Shown here: positions 8,685 to 18,236 of the stretch, piece after piece | Position numbering within the stretch: position 1 is the stretch's first letter | Layout: every line of letters begins with the position of its first letter | Assembly: GCA_910586725.1 (NCBI GenBank) | Contig: CAJUJL010000019.1 | Coordinates: 1 to 52,146 of the forward strand | Source: an uncultured Lachnospiraceae bacterium | Lineage (GTDB): Bacteria > Bacillota > Clostridia > Lachnospirales > Lachnospiraceae | Direction: 5' to 3' | Length of the DNA: 52,146 nucleotides | The notes under the pieces: generated by a model | What the model was told of the DNA's origin: nothing | Database searches by the model: none | The model's input: only the letters and a program-made list of their open reading frames with translations | Made by a program: the position numbers and the translations under genes

Positions 8685-8861
8685 CTATTGGTATTTCCTG
8701 TTATACACATAGATCAATGCCAGTATTCCGGCAAGTCCTACCAACTGCATAACCAGACCTTTTACTTCTATTGTCTTCTGACCCACAATAACAAGCGCCA
8801 TACAGGCAATAAAGAGCACTAAATTAATCAATATAACAATCCATTTTTTAGTTCCTTCCAT
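8685..8861 (-). CDS. Small membrane protein of the sugar ABC operon (DUF6903-like)
   Basis: A 58-residue protein with two hydrophobic helices (about residues 7-27 and 36-53) joined by GQKTIEVKG and ending in YVYNRKYQ. GGAGGAG is 5-6 bases before the ATG. It starts 15 bases after the second permease, as the last gene of the transporter operon. I recall conserved proteins of this size, layout and YNRKY ending beside carbohydrate ABC permeases in Lachnospiraceae (DUF6903), so I assign it there; the biochemical role is unknown. It may assist assembly or stability of the permease pair. Confidence 0.7.
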   Translation of the reverse strand: MEGTKKWIVILINLVLFIACMALVIVGQKTIEVKGLVMQLVGLAGILALIYVYNRKYQ

Positions 8862-8876
8862 AGTAACTCCTCCTTA

Positions 8877-9761
8877 TTAACCTTTCAATCCGCCAAGACT
8901 CATACCCTGTGTCAGCTTCTTTTGAACCAGAATATATAAGATCAAGGTCGGAAGCATTACAATAACAAGACCTGCATAAAGCTGACCATAGTTGGCGGCG
9001 CCTCTTTGTGCCTGTGTCAGGTTCATTAGACCTACGGGCAGCGTCTTCGAATCCTTTGTAATAAGAGTCATCGCAATAATATACTCATTCCAGAAGGACA
9101 AAAAGTTAAATAAAATTACAGTAACGATACTTGGCAAAGCCATAGGCATCATAATCTGAACCATCGTTCTGAAATAGCCCGCTCCATCCACATGAGCCGC
9201 TTCCTCATAATCTCTTGGAATCGTTATAAAGAAACCGGACAGCAGATAAATTGTAAATGGCAATGCAGTAGATGCGTATACCAACGCAAGAATAAATATA
9301 TTATTTAAGAAAAATCCATCTGTCATGCCAAGTTTTCTTAAAAATGTATCCGCATCAATAAACATCAAAAAGATCGGTACAACAATGTAGTTTACATTGA
9401 TAAACAATCCTGCCATAAACAAAACATTGATGATCTTGCTTCCAATAAAACGGTATCTTGCCAGAACATAAGATGCCGGAAGCGCAATGACAAGCAACAG
9501 GATAAGAGCCAGAGCCGTTACCAGTACGGAGTTCATAAAGTACTGGCCCATGTTTGCCTTCTCAAAGGCGTCAATAAAGTTCTGGATATAAAAACCTTTT
9601 GGAACAGTCCATGGACTACCGTAAAACTCTGAATTCTCCTTGATGGATGCGATAAACACCCAGCCTACAGGTACAATAATGCTAATCGCCAATGCCAGAA
9701 GCACAACGTATACAAAAATTCTATATAAAGATCTTACGCCCATTCCACTTTTCTTTTTCAT
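8877..9761 (-). CDS. Carbohydrate ABC transporter permease, MalG type
   Basis: The second permease subunit (294 residues) of a CUT1-family sugar importer, with six transmembrane segments. The cytoplasmic EAA loop that docks on the ATPase reads EEAAHVDGAGYFRTMVQIMMP near residue 195. The ending LTQGMSLGGLKG is typical of the MalG/LacG group. AGGAGG lies 7 bases upstream of the ATG, 12 bases after the first permease. There is no ATPase gene in the operon; as in many Firmicutes, a shared MsmK/UgpC-type ATPase elsewhere probably powers it. The substrate is not visible from sequence. Confidence 0.93.
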   Translation of the reverse strand: MKKKSGMGVRSLYRIFVYVVLLALAISIIVPVGWVFIASIKENSEFYGSPWTVPKGFYIQNFIDAFEKANMGQYFMNSVLVTALALILLLVIALPASYVLARYRFIGSKIINVLFMAGLFINVNYIVVPIFLMFIDADTFLRKLGMTDGFFLNNIFILALVYASTALPFTIYLLSGFFITIPRDYEEAAHVDGAGYFRTMVQIMMPMALPSIVTVILFNFLSFWNEYIIAMTLITKDSKTLPVGLMNLTQAQRGAANYGQLYAGLVIVMLPTLILYILVQKKLTQGMSLGGLKG

Positions 9762-9773
9762 CTGCGCTCCTCC

Positions 9774-10670
9774 TTAAAATTCTAATGGCTCTCGCTTGGT
9801 CACAAAGCTGATCATTGCCGCTAAGCCAAAGGAGAACAAGAATACAATAACACCGATTGCCATACCATATCCGTAAGAAGAGTTTGTATATGCCTGTTTA
9901 TACATATAACTCAAAAATACTTCCGTAGCTCCATCCGGATCTCCGCCCGTAAGTACTTTTACAAGCTGGAAACTTAAATTGATGGTACTGATTACAAAAA
10001 AGGACAATGTCGTCCTGATATTCGTCCAAATCAAAGGCAGCGTAATGGAAAAGAACTGCTGAACATGATTTGCTCCTTCCAGATCGGCCGATTCATACAG
10101 GCTTTCCGGCACACTTGCCATACTTGCCATATACATAACCATATAATATCCGATCGCCTGCCAAATCAGAGCAATCACCAAACTGAAAATAACAATTTTC
10201 TGATCTCCCAGCCAGAGAATCGGATTTTTATCCCCTTTGAAAATACTGAGAAAACTATTTAACAATCCATTGGTCGGATCATAAATTGCAGAAAAAATTG
10301 CGGATATAATAACGATTGACAAAATGTTAGGAATATAAAATATAACCCTGAAGAAGTTCTCACCCTTTATTTTTTCTCTGGAAATAATTGCAGCAAAAAT
10401 AAGGGAAAGTGCCATCGTTACAACTGTAACACAGACTACCAGAAGTATTGTATTCTGGAAAGTACGCAAAAAGTTGGTATCTGACATTAATTTTTTAAAA
10501 TTGTCTAAGCCTACAAATTCCTTATTGTTGGAAAAGCCGCCCCATCTGTAAAGCGACATTTTAAATACATTGAATGTAGGAACTAACATAAAAATAATAA
10601 ACAATATCACAGCTGGTGCTACGCACACCCCAATAAACACACTTCTTGCTTTGCCCTTTTTCACATCCAT
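9774..10670 (-). CDS. Carbohydrate ABC transporter permease, MalF/UgpA type
   Basis: The first permease subunit (298 residues) of the same CUT1 importer: six predicted transmembrane helices, the phrase FVGLDNFKKLMSD in the periplasm-like loop, and the EAA loop ESADLEGANHVQQFFSITLP near residue 195. It is separated from the binding-protein gene by a terminator-like hairpin, so it is probably made at a lower level than the binding protein. The nearest start signal is AGGA about 8 bases before the ATG at 10670. Confidence 0.93.
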   Translation of the reverse strand: MDVKKGKARSVFIGVCVAPAVILFIIFMLVPTFNVFKMSLYRWGGFSNNKEFVGLDNFKKLMSDTNFLRTFQNTILLVVCVTVVTMALSLIFAAIISREKIKGENFFRVIFYIPNILSIVIISAIFSAIYDPTNGLLNSFLSIFKGDKNPILWLGDQKIVIFSLVIALIWQAIGYYMVMYMASMASVPESLYESADLEGANHVQQFFSITLPLIWTNIRTTLSFFVISTINLSFQLVKVLTGGDPDGATEVFLSYMYKQAYTNSSYGYGMAIGVIVFLFSFGLAAMISFVTKREPLEF

Positions 10671-10718
10671 ACCTCCGTTCCTATTCTGCCGGTACGGATT
10701 ACCGGCTTACTATAAAAA

Positions 10719-10750
10719 AGCGTTCCGAAAGCAGAAACCTTCGGAACGCT
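10719..10750 (-). terminator. Attenuating terminator between binding protein and permeases
   Basis: An 11-bp perfect stem (10719-10729 with 10740-10750), followed on the minus strand by a run of six T. Partial read-through would give much binding protein and less permease, a common arrangement in sugar ABC operons. A second, weaker hairpin GCCGGTA/TACCGGC follows at 10688-10706, before the permease start. Confidence 0.8.
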
Positions 10751-10761
10751 CCTGAATCAAA

Positions 10762-12171
10762 TTATTCCATTGCTGCTCTCAGCTGATCGCTTGCGCTTTC
10801 TACATCAGCCTGCCAATCTTCAACTGTCTTTTCTCCGCTTACAATACTGTTAACCGTACCGAATAAGATGTCGCTCATAACAACGCCTTCTACAGGAGCA
10901 GTTGCTGCGAAGCTACCCATAACTGCAGTTGCGCCGTTATCATAAACGCTGTAGAACATCTTCTGGTCGCCTTCTAACTTATCGCTCATTCCAACGATTG
11001 GCTGAATTGCTCCGCCTTCTTTGAAGATTTCTGCTGCTTTGTCAGAATACATGAAAGCTACGAATTCTTTTGCCATATCCTGGTTTGCTGCTTCTGCAGG
11101 AACCCACATCTGCTCAAAGAATGTATAGGAGCTTCCTTCTCCACCAGCGTTTACTGCCGGAAGAGCCATGAATCCCCACTCAAAACCGTCAGCTCTTGGA
11201 GCGTCTTTCATTTCGTCCGGTAACCATGTTCCGTTCGGGCAGAAGATTGCTTTGTTGTCAAGAATTAACTGCTGATTCTTTGTGAAGTTCTGATCGTTTG
11301 CATTTGCAACAGTTGTGCTTTCTGTGTAGGAAGCTAATTTTCCAACGAGATCAAATACTGCTTTTGCTTCAGCGCTTTCCCAGATGCCATCTTCATATGT
11401 CATACATTTTGTGAAGAAATCCGGGCCGCCTGATGAATTCAAAAGAGCGTAAGTAAATGCGTCAAAATAACCTGTTGTCGGATATGTGAATAAAGCGATG
11501 CCTTCTTCTTTTGCTTTATCGCCTAATGCCCACATCTCATCCCATGTAGTAGGAACTTCCCAGTTCTTCTCTTTCAAAAGACCTGCATTGTAGAACAATC
11601 CGCAGGGGCTGTAGAACATTGGAGCATAATATGTTTTTCCATCGCCGTAAGGATTTGTTCCGTATGTATCGAAAAATCCAGGAATAACTTTGTCTTTAAC
11701 TGTTACGCTTTCGCCAGGTACTGTCATATCCAGAACATCTGTCAGTTCAAGAAGTGATTTTTCTTTTGTCAGAGTCTCTGTCAGACCTGCATCACGTCCT
11801 ACTGCAAGATGTACAACATCCGGATAATCTCCTGCACGCATGCTTGGGCTGATTACGTCCTCAAGCTGTTTGTCTACTGTAAGTTCTACAGTAACGCCAG
11901 GATGAAGCTCTTCGAAAGCCGCTTTAATCTGATCCCACATACCAGCGCCGTAAGCAGTCTCAATTGCCGCTACTTTAAGCGTCTGCTCTTCTGCCTCAAC
12001 CGGAGCCTCTGTTTCATTATTAGCAGCCGGTTCTTCTTCATTAGACTCTGTTGATACCGGTGTATCATTGTCTTCATTTGCTGGTGCAGGCTCTTCAGTT
12101 TTGCCACATCCTGCAAATACTGTTGCTGTCATAGCGCCTGTTAATAAGAGTGCCATTAATTTTCTTTTCAT
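10762..12171 (-). CDS. Sugar ABC transporter substrate-binding lipoprotein
   Basis: Extracellular solute-binding protein (family 1, 469 residues) that captures a sugar or oligosaccharide for the permease pair. The N-terminus MKRKLMALLL continues to a lipobox VFAGC, so Cys near residue 21 would be lipid-modified; an acidic Glu/Asn-rich linker of about 45 residues follows before the globular domain. The frame is open 79 codons upstream, but the ATG at 12171 has GGGAGGA ideally placed and begins the signal peptide. It leads the operon. The ligand is unknown. Confidence 0.93.
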   Translation of the reverse strand: MKRKLMALLLTGAMTATVFAGCGKTEEPAPANEDNDTPVSTESNEEEPAANNETEAPVEAEEQTLKVAAIETAYGAGMWDQIKAAFEELHPGVTVELTVDKQLEDVISPSMRAGDYPDVVHLAVGRDAGLTETLTKEKSLLELTDVLDMTVPGESVTVKDKVIPGFFDTYGTNPYGDGKTYYAPMFYSPCGLFYNAGLLKEKNWEVPTTWDEMWALGDKAKEEGIALFTYPTTGYFDAFTYALLNSSGGPDFFTKCMTYEDGIWESAEAKAVFDLVGKLASYTESTTVANANDQNFTKNQQLILDNKAIFCPNGTWLPDEMKDAPRADGFEWGFMALPAVNAGGEGSSYTFFEQMWVPAEAANQDMAKEFVAFMYSDKAAEIFKEGGAIQPIVGMSDKLEGDQKMFYSVYDNGATAVMGSFAATAPVEGVVMSDILFGTVNSIVSGEKTVEDWQADVESASDQLRAAME

Positions 12172-12241
12172 TTTAGTTTCCTCCCAAAACTTTGTTAAGT
12201 TCATAAACCGGAAATTTAAGTTCATCTGGCCAGATGATATT

Positions 12242-12254
12242 GTGCAAAATGCAC
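12242..12254. promoter_or_regulatory. Small palindrome in the sugar operon leader
   Basis: GTGCA-AAA-TGCAC lies about 30 bases downstream of the predicted -10 box. A repressor operator is possible, but the spacing does not match the usual LacI-family palindrome and no regulator gene is adjacent. Confidence 0.3.
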
Positions 12255-12285
12255 GATGAATGATTTCCTTCTTGTTTATATGTGC

Positions 12286-12314
12286 ATTATAACATGATAC
12301 ATCTTTATATTCAA
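12286..12314 (-). promoter_or_regulatory. Strong promoter of the sugar ABC operon
   Basis: TTGAAT (12309-12314), an exact 17-base spacer and TATAAT (12286-12291) on the minus strand. The leader to the ATG at 12171 is about 110 bases. The promoter starts right after the terminator of the glucosaminidase gene. Confidence 0.8.
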
Positions 12315-12316
12315 CT

Positions 12317-12362
12317 AAAAAAAAAGCAAATTCAACTAAAATTAAAATTGAATTTGCTTTTT
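12317..12362 (-). terminator. Terminator of the wall-hydrolase operon
   Basis: GCAAATTCAA (12326-12335) pairs with TTGAATTTGC (12348-12357); the stem is extended by A/T pairs and followed by nine T on the minus strand. A further 10-bp A/T-rich hairpin (12396-12405 with 12412-12421) lies directly after the glucosaminidase stop. Confidence 0.8.
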
Positions 12363-12429
12363 CCACAAAAAATCCGCATTTTTTTATGCAATCCACCAAA
12401 TTTTTCAATGCAAAAATTTGGCAGCCTTT

Positions 12430-14142
12430 TTAATAGCTCTTCATCGACCGGATCAATCCCATCAGCTTAAACGCGTAACCGGGATCCGTTGCCCAGTTTC
12501 CATTTCCCAGATTCTGAACATATTTTGCAATTCCGCGCTTGGACGAAAGATACATAAACCGAGGGTCCACGCATTTCTGATTCAGATCCTCTTTGGAAGC
12601 ATATCCTTTCAGGTGCTGTACCTGAGCCCTCACTCCCGTGCGCACATCCGAAAACGTCGCGCCCGCGGCTCCGTCGTCGGTAGCTCCAATGCCGGAAAAA
12701 TTACACTGCTGCGCACTGACCTGCCCGCCAAAAGAAAGATACCCTGTCTCAAGGCAGATCTGAGCAAAAATAACTTCCGCTTTTACCCCTTCTTTTTCGC
12801 TTTCATCCAGCACAATTTTACAAAACTCTTTTATGTTTTTGGCCCCTTTACTTTTGTATATATTGGACGGATATTTTTTGCCGGATGCATTGTAAAGCGC
12901 CGCCATCTGCTCTTTTGTCACCGATGTTTCGCCCATAATCGCATAAGAAAGCGATGCCCCTTTTGCTTCCGAACGTGTCCCGCTGCCAGCGGTAATCAAA
13001 CCTTTGCCGTCGGAATATGCCTGAACTTTATAATAGTATGTTCTGCCGGAAACTACTTTATTATCCGTATACGCCAAACCTTCGGCGCTCTTTACTGTCG
13101 CTATCTTTTTATAAGTTCCAAACTTAGAAGACGCGCGGTATATCTTGTATTTTGACGCTCCGGTCACTTTATTCCATTTTAGTTTCAGTCCGTCATTTGC
13201 AGTCACTTTTACGGAAGATATTTTCACTTGCTTCAAAGCCCGATAGGAAACGGCCTCCGAATATCCGCTTGTGATTTTCTCTCCGTTAAAGCTTCCTGCG
13301 ACAACAATTTTATAATAATATTTCTTACCGCTTTTTACGGTTTTATCCACATATTTACGCTGAGCGCCTTTTAACGTTGTAATCTTTTTATACCCGCCTT
13401 TGGCCTGTGTGCTTCGGTATATCTCATACGCCCTGGCATTTTTAACCTGATTCCATGTAATCTGCATACGGTTTGAAGCCAGAGAACTGATGGACGCAAT
13501 CGATGCCTGTGCAATTGTTCTGCCTCTGACCGGCGCCGAACAGGAACCAAAGCCTCCGTTCCCCCGGTTTACCGGCCGTATTTTATAAAAGTATGTTTTG
13601 CCCGGTATCACATTTGCATCCGTATAAGTACAAGCCGTTTTCCCGTTGATATATTCTACTTCAGTATATATTGCGCCGTCTCCTTCCGAACGGAAGATCT
13701 GATACCCGTCGCTTCCCGCTGACGCCTTCCAGAACAATTGTATCTTTGTCGGCGACTTGACTTTAACTTTTTCAATTGATGTTGACGCAGGCGTTTTCAT
13801 CTTAACGGAAACTTCTGCCGTCTTAATTTCTTTTCCTGTCTCGCGGCTGACCGGCACAATTTTGTAATAATAATTTACCGCCGCTTTTACTTTTGCATCG
13901 GTATAATCTGTATTGGATGTCGTTATCACTTTTTGATAAGCCGCATCTGCAGAAGTCTTTCGATAAACCGCATAACTGCCCGCCAAAGCAACGCCGTTCC
14001 ACTGCAGTTTGATTTTACTGCTGGATACTGCCGTTGCGGAAGCGCTTACATGAAGGGAATCCGCATGCGCATTCTCTGGCGCAAAGCCCAGCAAAAAAAC
14101 TATGCAAAAGAGTAAAGAAAACCTGCTCCCAATCCTTCTCAT
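12430..14142 (-). CDS. Secreted FN3-repeat protein with C-terminal glucosaminidase domain
   Basis: 570 residues with a signal peptide (cleavage likely after ENAHA, about residue 27), four fibronectin-III repeats (about 30-390, each with the 'YYYKI' strand) and a C-terminal domain resembling GH73 endo-beta-N-acetylglucosaminidases. That domain starts at about residue 410, with AQICLETGYLSFGGQV carrying the probable catalytic Glu and NFSGIGATDDGAAG further on. It would cleave the glycan strands of peptidoglycan, or a related GlcNAc polymer, outside the cell. It follows the amidase gene by 34 bases, and both use the same FN3 type, so they act as a pair in wall turnover. The start at 14142 has GGAG about 11 bases upstream. 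Confidence 0.85.
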   Translation of the reverse strand: MRRIGSRFSLLFCIVFLLGFAPENAHADSLHVSASATAVSSSKIKLQWNGVALAGSYAVYRKTSADAAYQKVITTSNTDYTDAKVKAAVNYYYKIVPVSRETGKEIKTAEVSVKMKTPASTSIEKVKVKSPTKIQLFWKASAGSDGYQIFRSEGDGAIYTEVEYINGKTACTYTDANVIPGKTYFYKIRPVNRGNGGFGSCSAPVRGRTIAQASIASISSLASNRMQITWNQVKNARAYEIYRSTQAKGGYKKITTLKGAQRKYVDKTVKSGKKYYYKIVVAGSFNGEKITSGYSEAVSYRALKQVKISSVKVTANDGLKLKWNKVTGASKYKIYRASSKFGTYKKIATVKSAEGLAYTDNKVVSGRTYYYKVQAYSDGKGLITAGSGTRSEAKGASLSYAIMGETSVTKEQMAALYNASGKKYPSNIYKSKGAKNIKEFCKIVLDESEKEGVKAEVIFAQICLETGYLSFGGQVSAQQCNFSGIGATDDGAAGATFSDVRTGVRAQVQHLKGYASKEDLNQKCVDPRFMYLSSKRGIAKYVQNLGNGNWATDPGYAFKLMGLIRSMKSY

Positions 14143-14176
14143 CTCATCTCTTCTCCTAACGTTCTGATATTAAGCG

Positions 14177-17100
14177 CTAAAATACCGTTTCCAAAGCCGC
14201 TTCCGGCAGCTCTGCGGCTGCCGTCGGCGCGCCCGGAGTCATATCCGGCTTCTGTTCTGTCTCCGGCAGCATTCCGGATACGGCCGGTGAATGCTGCCCA
14301 TAAATGGTTGCCGATCCATACTGATTCATCACAACAACTTTATAATAATATACGACGCCGCGCTTCGCGGAAAGATCTGCGTAACTGGTGTTTGCGGCGC
14401 CTGATATTGTCTGGAGCAAAGTATAATTGCCATTTGCCTCCGTGCTTCGGTAAATTTGGTATCCCGTAACATCCGGCACCCCTCTCCATGCAATCTCAAG
14501 CATTTCCTGTTCATTTTCCGCAACAGATGTAATGCCGGTAATGTTAATCGGAGAAGCTCCTGAAGCGGCGCTCATGCCGCAGGTTTTGCTATCCGTTTTA
14601 TAGCCTTTGACAGACGTTTCAATTTTATAAAAATAATTCTGGTTCATGTTCAGGTTGGCATCGGTATAACTCGTCTGGGTATTGGCAACGGACGCTATTT
14701 TCTGATAAGCTCCGTCAATGGAATCGCATCGGTAAATATCGTAATACTCCGCGCCTCCTGCCGCAGCCCAGGCAATCTGGATTTTATTTCCGGAAACGCC
14801 TTTTGCGGACGTTATTTGTACCGGATTTAACGTCCATGTATTGCGCGCGGCAGAATAAGAACCGTATCCCATCTTGCCGTTTGCCTTTTTCCTCGTCCTT
14901 ACCTTGTAATAATACTGAACGCCCGGCGTCAGTCCGGTAACCGTATAGGAATTTTTCTTATAGCCGGTAATCTTCTTTATCTTTTTATATACACCGTTTT
15001 TTGAGGTGGACTGGTAAATCAGGTAGCCGTCCATGCCTTTTACCTTCTTCCAGTTAATTGTCTGGCTGGTAGAAGAATTGTTTGTAATTTTCGTGATGGA
15101 CGTCTTTTGGATTGTTTTTCCATAAGCGCTCTTTCCGTAGCCGCTGACGCCCTTGATCCCGTCATTGTGATTAAAGGACTGAACCTTATAATAGTAAGTT
15201 TTGCCGGTTTTCACCTTATCATCGTAATATTTTTGAGAGCCGCCGTTTACCGTTCCGACTTTTTTGTATTTCCCTTTTGCGGAAGTCGCCCGCTTAATCA
15301 CATAACCGGACATATTTGGATCCGCCGTCCAGGAAACACGAAGCGTCTCCGTCCCTTCCGATCTTACTGACACGTCTTTTGGGATGACAGCGGTTCTTCC
15401 TGGCGCCGGAGCGCTGTAGTCACTGTATACCGTCGTATTATCAATCATGCCGATCGAACGGATTTTATAATAATACAATTTCCCGGCTTTTACCTTATCT
15501 GTATAATTCAGTTGGTTCATTCCCGCAATCGTTGCTATTTTCTTAAAAGTTCCGTCTTTTTTCGTGGACCGGTAAAGCTCATAATTTGCCGCGTTGTTCA
15601 TGGTCGCCCAGCTGATTACCAATGTCTTACTGTCTTTTGATTTTACGGAAGAAATTTTAGGCGTAGACATCGTGGTGCCGGACGCAACCGAACTGTACTT
15701 TCCATATTTGGTACCGGAGCTTGTTTTGTTGTATGTACGGATTTTATAATAATAAGTCGTTCCGGGAGTCAATCCAGTGTCTTTCCAGGTTGTTGTGTCC
15801 GCGGATGAAATCTGCGCTACTTTTACAAACCCGTCTCCGCTTGTCGTGCTCCTGTAGATACAGTATCCCGATACGCCGACTACCATAGACCACTTCAAGT
15901 CCATCGTTGTACTGCTTGCAGACTGGATGCTGTTAAATCCCAATCCTTTTTTCAATCCGTAATATTCCGCTATTCCGGTCGCGTCTGCAATTCCCAGCTT
16001 CTTTAACTGCGCATCCGAACTTAAATAATTTTTAACGTCATTTGCATTAGAAACAAATGCATGCTCGACAATCAAAGCCGGAATCCCGTTCTCCTTGCAT
16101 CTTTTGATTACTCCATAAAAATCCGCAAGACTGCCGTCCGGATATTTGGTGCCGTTTTCTGAATTGCGGATACGGATTCCCGCATTCGCAAGGCCAAGAT
16201 CCGTTAGTTTTGTCAAAATAATGGAAGCCAGATTTTTTCCGGATGTTCCGCAATTCGCATTGTAATTAGAATTGGGATAATATACGCCCGCCCCGCATGG
16301 CGCCGGATTCGGGTTGTAATTGTTATGAAGGCTGACAAACAAATCCGCTCTTTTTGCAATCGCTATCTGCGCTCTCTGCGCCAAAGTAAGATACGAATCA
16401 TTGTTTCTTGTCATATATACCGTAATTCCCGCGTATTCCTCAAGCTCCGCTTTGCAGTATTTTGCAATTTTCAGATTGAGGTCTTTTTCGACAACGCCAT
16501 TGTGCGCCATGCCAGAATCGGAACCGCCATGCCCGGGATCCAGCACAACCACCTGGCTTCTCATCCCTTTTGGATCCGCGCTGACTGCATTGCCCGATTT
16601 TACTCCTTTTCTCATGATCTGAGAAAGTCCCTCTTTCACGCTGCATCCTGCCTGATCCATGGCCTCCTCCATTGTCTCTCCGGAAAGAGGCTGCCCCTCC
16701 TCATTTAAAGCTACAATGTTCATTTCCGTTCCGGCAGCTAAAGCCTCCGCTTCCTCATCTGTCAAAAGCACATCGTCAGGCTCGCTCTCCACGATTTGAT
16801 TTACGCCAAATGCGGCGTCTATTCCCATTTCTTCAAAAGACGTCTCGTAGGTACGATTGTCCGCCGTATATGTAATGCCATCCAGCCGGTAACTCCCTGT
16901 CTGGCTCTCTTTCGTAAATTCCATTTGAAACATAACGAAATTGTCATAAATTTCCGAAGCCTCCGCTTCATAGACCTTCCCGCTTTCCTGGCTGCTGTAA
17001 GATAATACGGCTGAATCCAGCTTTGTGCTCTCATCTCCGATTCCAAGCATTACCGTTTGCTTTTCGGGTACATTCACCACAGGCTCTTCCACTATAAGAT

Positions 17101-17227
17101 AATCTACCAGCACATCCGGCTTTTCCTTTGTGCCATCTGCCATTTGTGCGGCAAAAACGCTTCCGCTGCCTGCGATAAACAAAACCAGGCTTGTAACTAC
17201 TGCTGCTAATCTCTTTGTTATTTTCAT
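14177..17227 (-). CDS. Secreted N-acetylmuramoyl-L-alanine amidase with six FN3 repeats
   Basis: A 1016-residue wall hydrolase that would cut the bond between muramic acid and the stem peptide. After a signal peptide ending near VFAAQ comes a 200-residue linker region of unknown fold, then an Amidase_3 zinc domain (about residues 225-420): VVVLDPGHGGSDSG with the first zinc His, VEKDLNL with Glu, DLFVSLHNN with the second His, and IVEHAFVSN with the catalytic Glu. Six FN3 repeats follow to about residue 985. The frame extends 10 codons further, but the ATG at 17227 has GAAGGG 7 bases before it. The gene starts 26 bases after carbamate kinase with no terminator between. Confidence 0.93.
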   Translation of the reverse strand: MKITKRLAAVVTSLVLFIAGSGSVFAAQMADGTKEKPDVLVDYLIVEEPVVNVPEKQTVMLGIGDESTKLDSAVLSYSSQESGKVYEAEASEIYDNFVMFQMEFTKESQTGSYRLDGITYTADNRTYETSFEEMGIDAAFGVNQIVESEPDDVLLTDEEAEALAAGTEMNIVALNEEGQPLSGETMEEAMDQAGCSVKEGLSQIMRKGVKSGNAVSADPKGMRSQVVVLDPGHGGSDSGMAHNGVVEKDLNLKIAKYCKAELEEYAGITVYMTRNNDSYLTLAQRAQIAIAKRADLFVSLHNNYNPNPAPCGAGVYYPNSNYNANCGTSGKNLASIILTKLTDLGLANAGIRIRNSENGTKYPDGSLADFYGVIKRCKENGIPALIVEHAFVSNANDVKNYLSSDAQLKKLGIADATGIAEYYGLKKGLGFNSIQSASSTTMDLKWSMVVGVSGYCIYRSTTSGDGFVKVAQISSADTTTWKDTGLTPGTTYYYKIRTYNKTSSGTKYGKYSSVASGTTMSTPKISSVKSKDSKTLVISWATMNNAANYELYRSTKKDGTFKKIATIAGMNQLNYTDKVKAGKLYYYKIRSIGMIDNTTVYSDYSAPAPGRTAVIPKDVSVRSEGTETLRVSWTADPNMSGYVIKRATSAKGKYKKVGTVNGGSQKYYDDKVKTGKTYYYKVQSFNHNDGIKGVSGYGKSAYGKTIQKTSITKITNNSSTSQTINWKKVKGMDGYLIYQSTSKNGVYKKIKKITGYKKNSYTVTGLTPGVQYYYKVRTRKKANGKMGYGSYSAARNTWTLNPVQITSAKGVSGNKIQIAWAAAGGAEYYDIYRCDSIDGAYQKIASVANTQTSYTDANLNMNQNYFYKIETSVKGYKTDSKTCGMSAASGASPINITGITSVAENEQEMLEIAWRGVPDVTGYQIYRSTEANGNYTLLQTISGAANTSYADLSAKRGVVYYYKVVVMNQYGSATIYGQHSPAVSGMLPETEQKPDMTPGAPTAAAELPEAALETVF

Positions 17228-17253
17228 TCTATATCCCTTCCATCTGTCTGCAA

Positions 17254-18186
17254 TCACTTATAAATAACCGTTCCCGTTTTTCCTGCCATCGCCTCCTTGG
17301 ATTTATCCAATCTGGTTATCAGCACGGTCTTTACCGCGGAATCGCCGATAAAATCAATTGCCGCCTGAATTTTAGGCAGAATTGTCCCCTCTTCAAATTC
17401 TCCTTCTTCCATGTATGACCGGGCCTGCGCCACTGTCATGGAATCTAACGGCTTTTCTTCCGCCGTATTATAATGCAAACAAACTTTATCCTCTCCGGTT
17501 AAAATAACAAACATATCTGCATCCAGCATCCTGGCTAATTTGCCGGCTGCAAGGTCTTTTTCAATTACAGCGCTGGCTCCCTTTAACTTGTTGGCCTGCA
17601 CTAAGACAGGAATGCCTCCCCCTCCGCAGGCAATCACCACCTGATCCGCATCGCTTAACGCCCGGATTGCATCAATTTCAACAATATCGATCGGTTTTGG
17701 CGCCGCAACGATTCTACGATACCCCCCTTCTTCTTCTGATACATAATTTCCTTTCTTTTCCTCTGCATCCGCTTCATCCTTGGTCAAAATACGTCCAATC
17801 ACTTTTCCCGGATGGTAAAAAGCTTCATCATAAGGATCCACGCACACCTGGGTCAGAATCGTAGACACTGTCTTATATATCCCACGATTCAATAATTCTG
17901 TGCGTATCTCATTCTGAAGGTCATAACCAATATACCCCTGGCTCATGGCTGAACAAACGGACATGGGCGTAGCCGTATATTCCGGATGCAGTTTACAAAA
18001 TTCTGACATTGCCGTATGAATCATTCCTACCTGCGGCCCGTTGCTGTGGGAAATGACCACCTGAAAATCCGCTTCGATCAAATCCGCCACAGCCTTCGCC
18101 GTTTTCTTCGCCGCCAGTTTCTGTTCTGGCAATGTTGTACCTAATGCTTCGTGCCCTAATGCAATAACTATTCTCTTCTTTCTCAT
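17254..18186 (-). CDS. arcC: Carbamate kinase
   Basis: 310-residue carbamate kinase of the amino-acid-kinase fold, which makes ATP from carbamoyl phosphate and ADP. Diagnostic stretches are SHSNGPQVGMIH, SVCSAMSQGYIGYDLQN and VIACGGGGIPVLV. The N-terminal loop, usually ALGGNAL, reads ALGHEALG here; I recall that variant from other clostridial homologues, and it may tune phosphate binding. The ATG at 18186 follows GAGGAGG by 8 bases; a longer frame to 18246 lacks such a site. There are no arginine deiminase, ornithine or other carbamoyl-transferase genes in the window. It appears to lead an operon with two wall hydrolases, which is a functional mismatch. Confidence 0.92.
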   Translation of the reverse strand: MRKKRIVIALGHEALGTTLPEQKLAAKKTAKAVADLIEADFQVVISHSNGPQVGMIHTAMSEFCKLHPEYTATPMSVCSAMSQGYIGYDLQNEIRTELLNRGIYKTVSTILTQVCVDPYDEAFYHPGKVIGRILTKDEADAEEKKGNYVSEEEGGYRRIVAAPKPIDIVEIDAIRALSDADQVVIACGGGGIPVLVQANKLKGASAVIEKDLAAGKLARMLDADMFVILTGEDKVCLHYNTAEEKPLDSMTVAQARSYMEEGEFEEGTILPKIQAAIDFIGDSAVKTVLITRLDKSKEAMAGKTGTVIYK

Positions 18187-18236
18187 GGATACCGCCTCCT
18201 CATATCCGATTTGCGAAAATTTCCCGATAATGTTTA

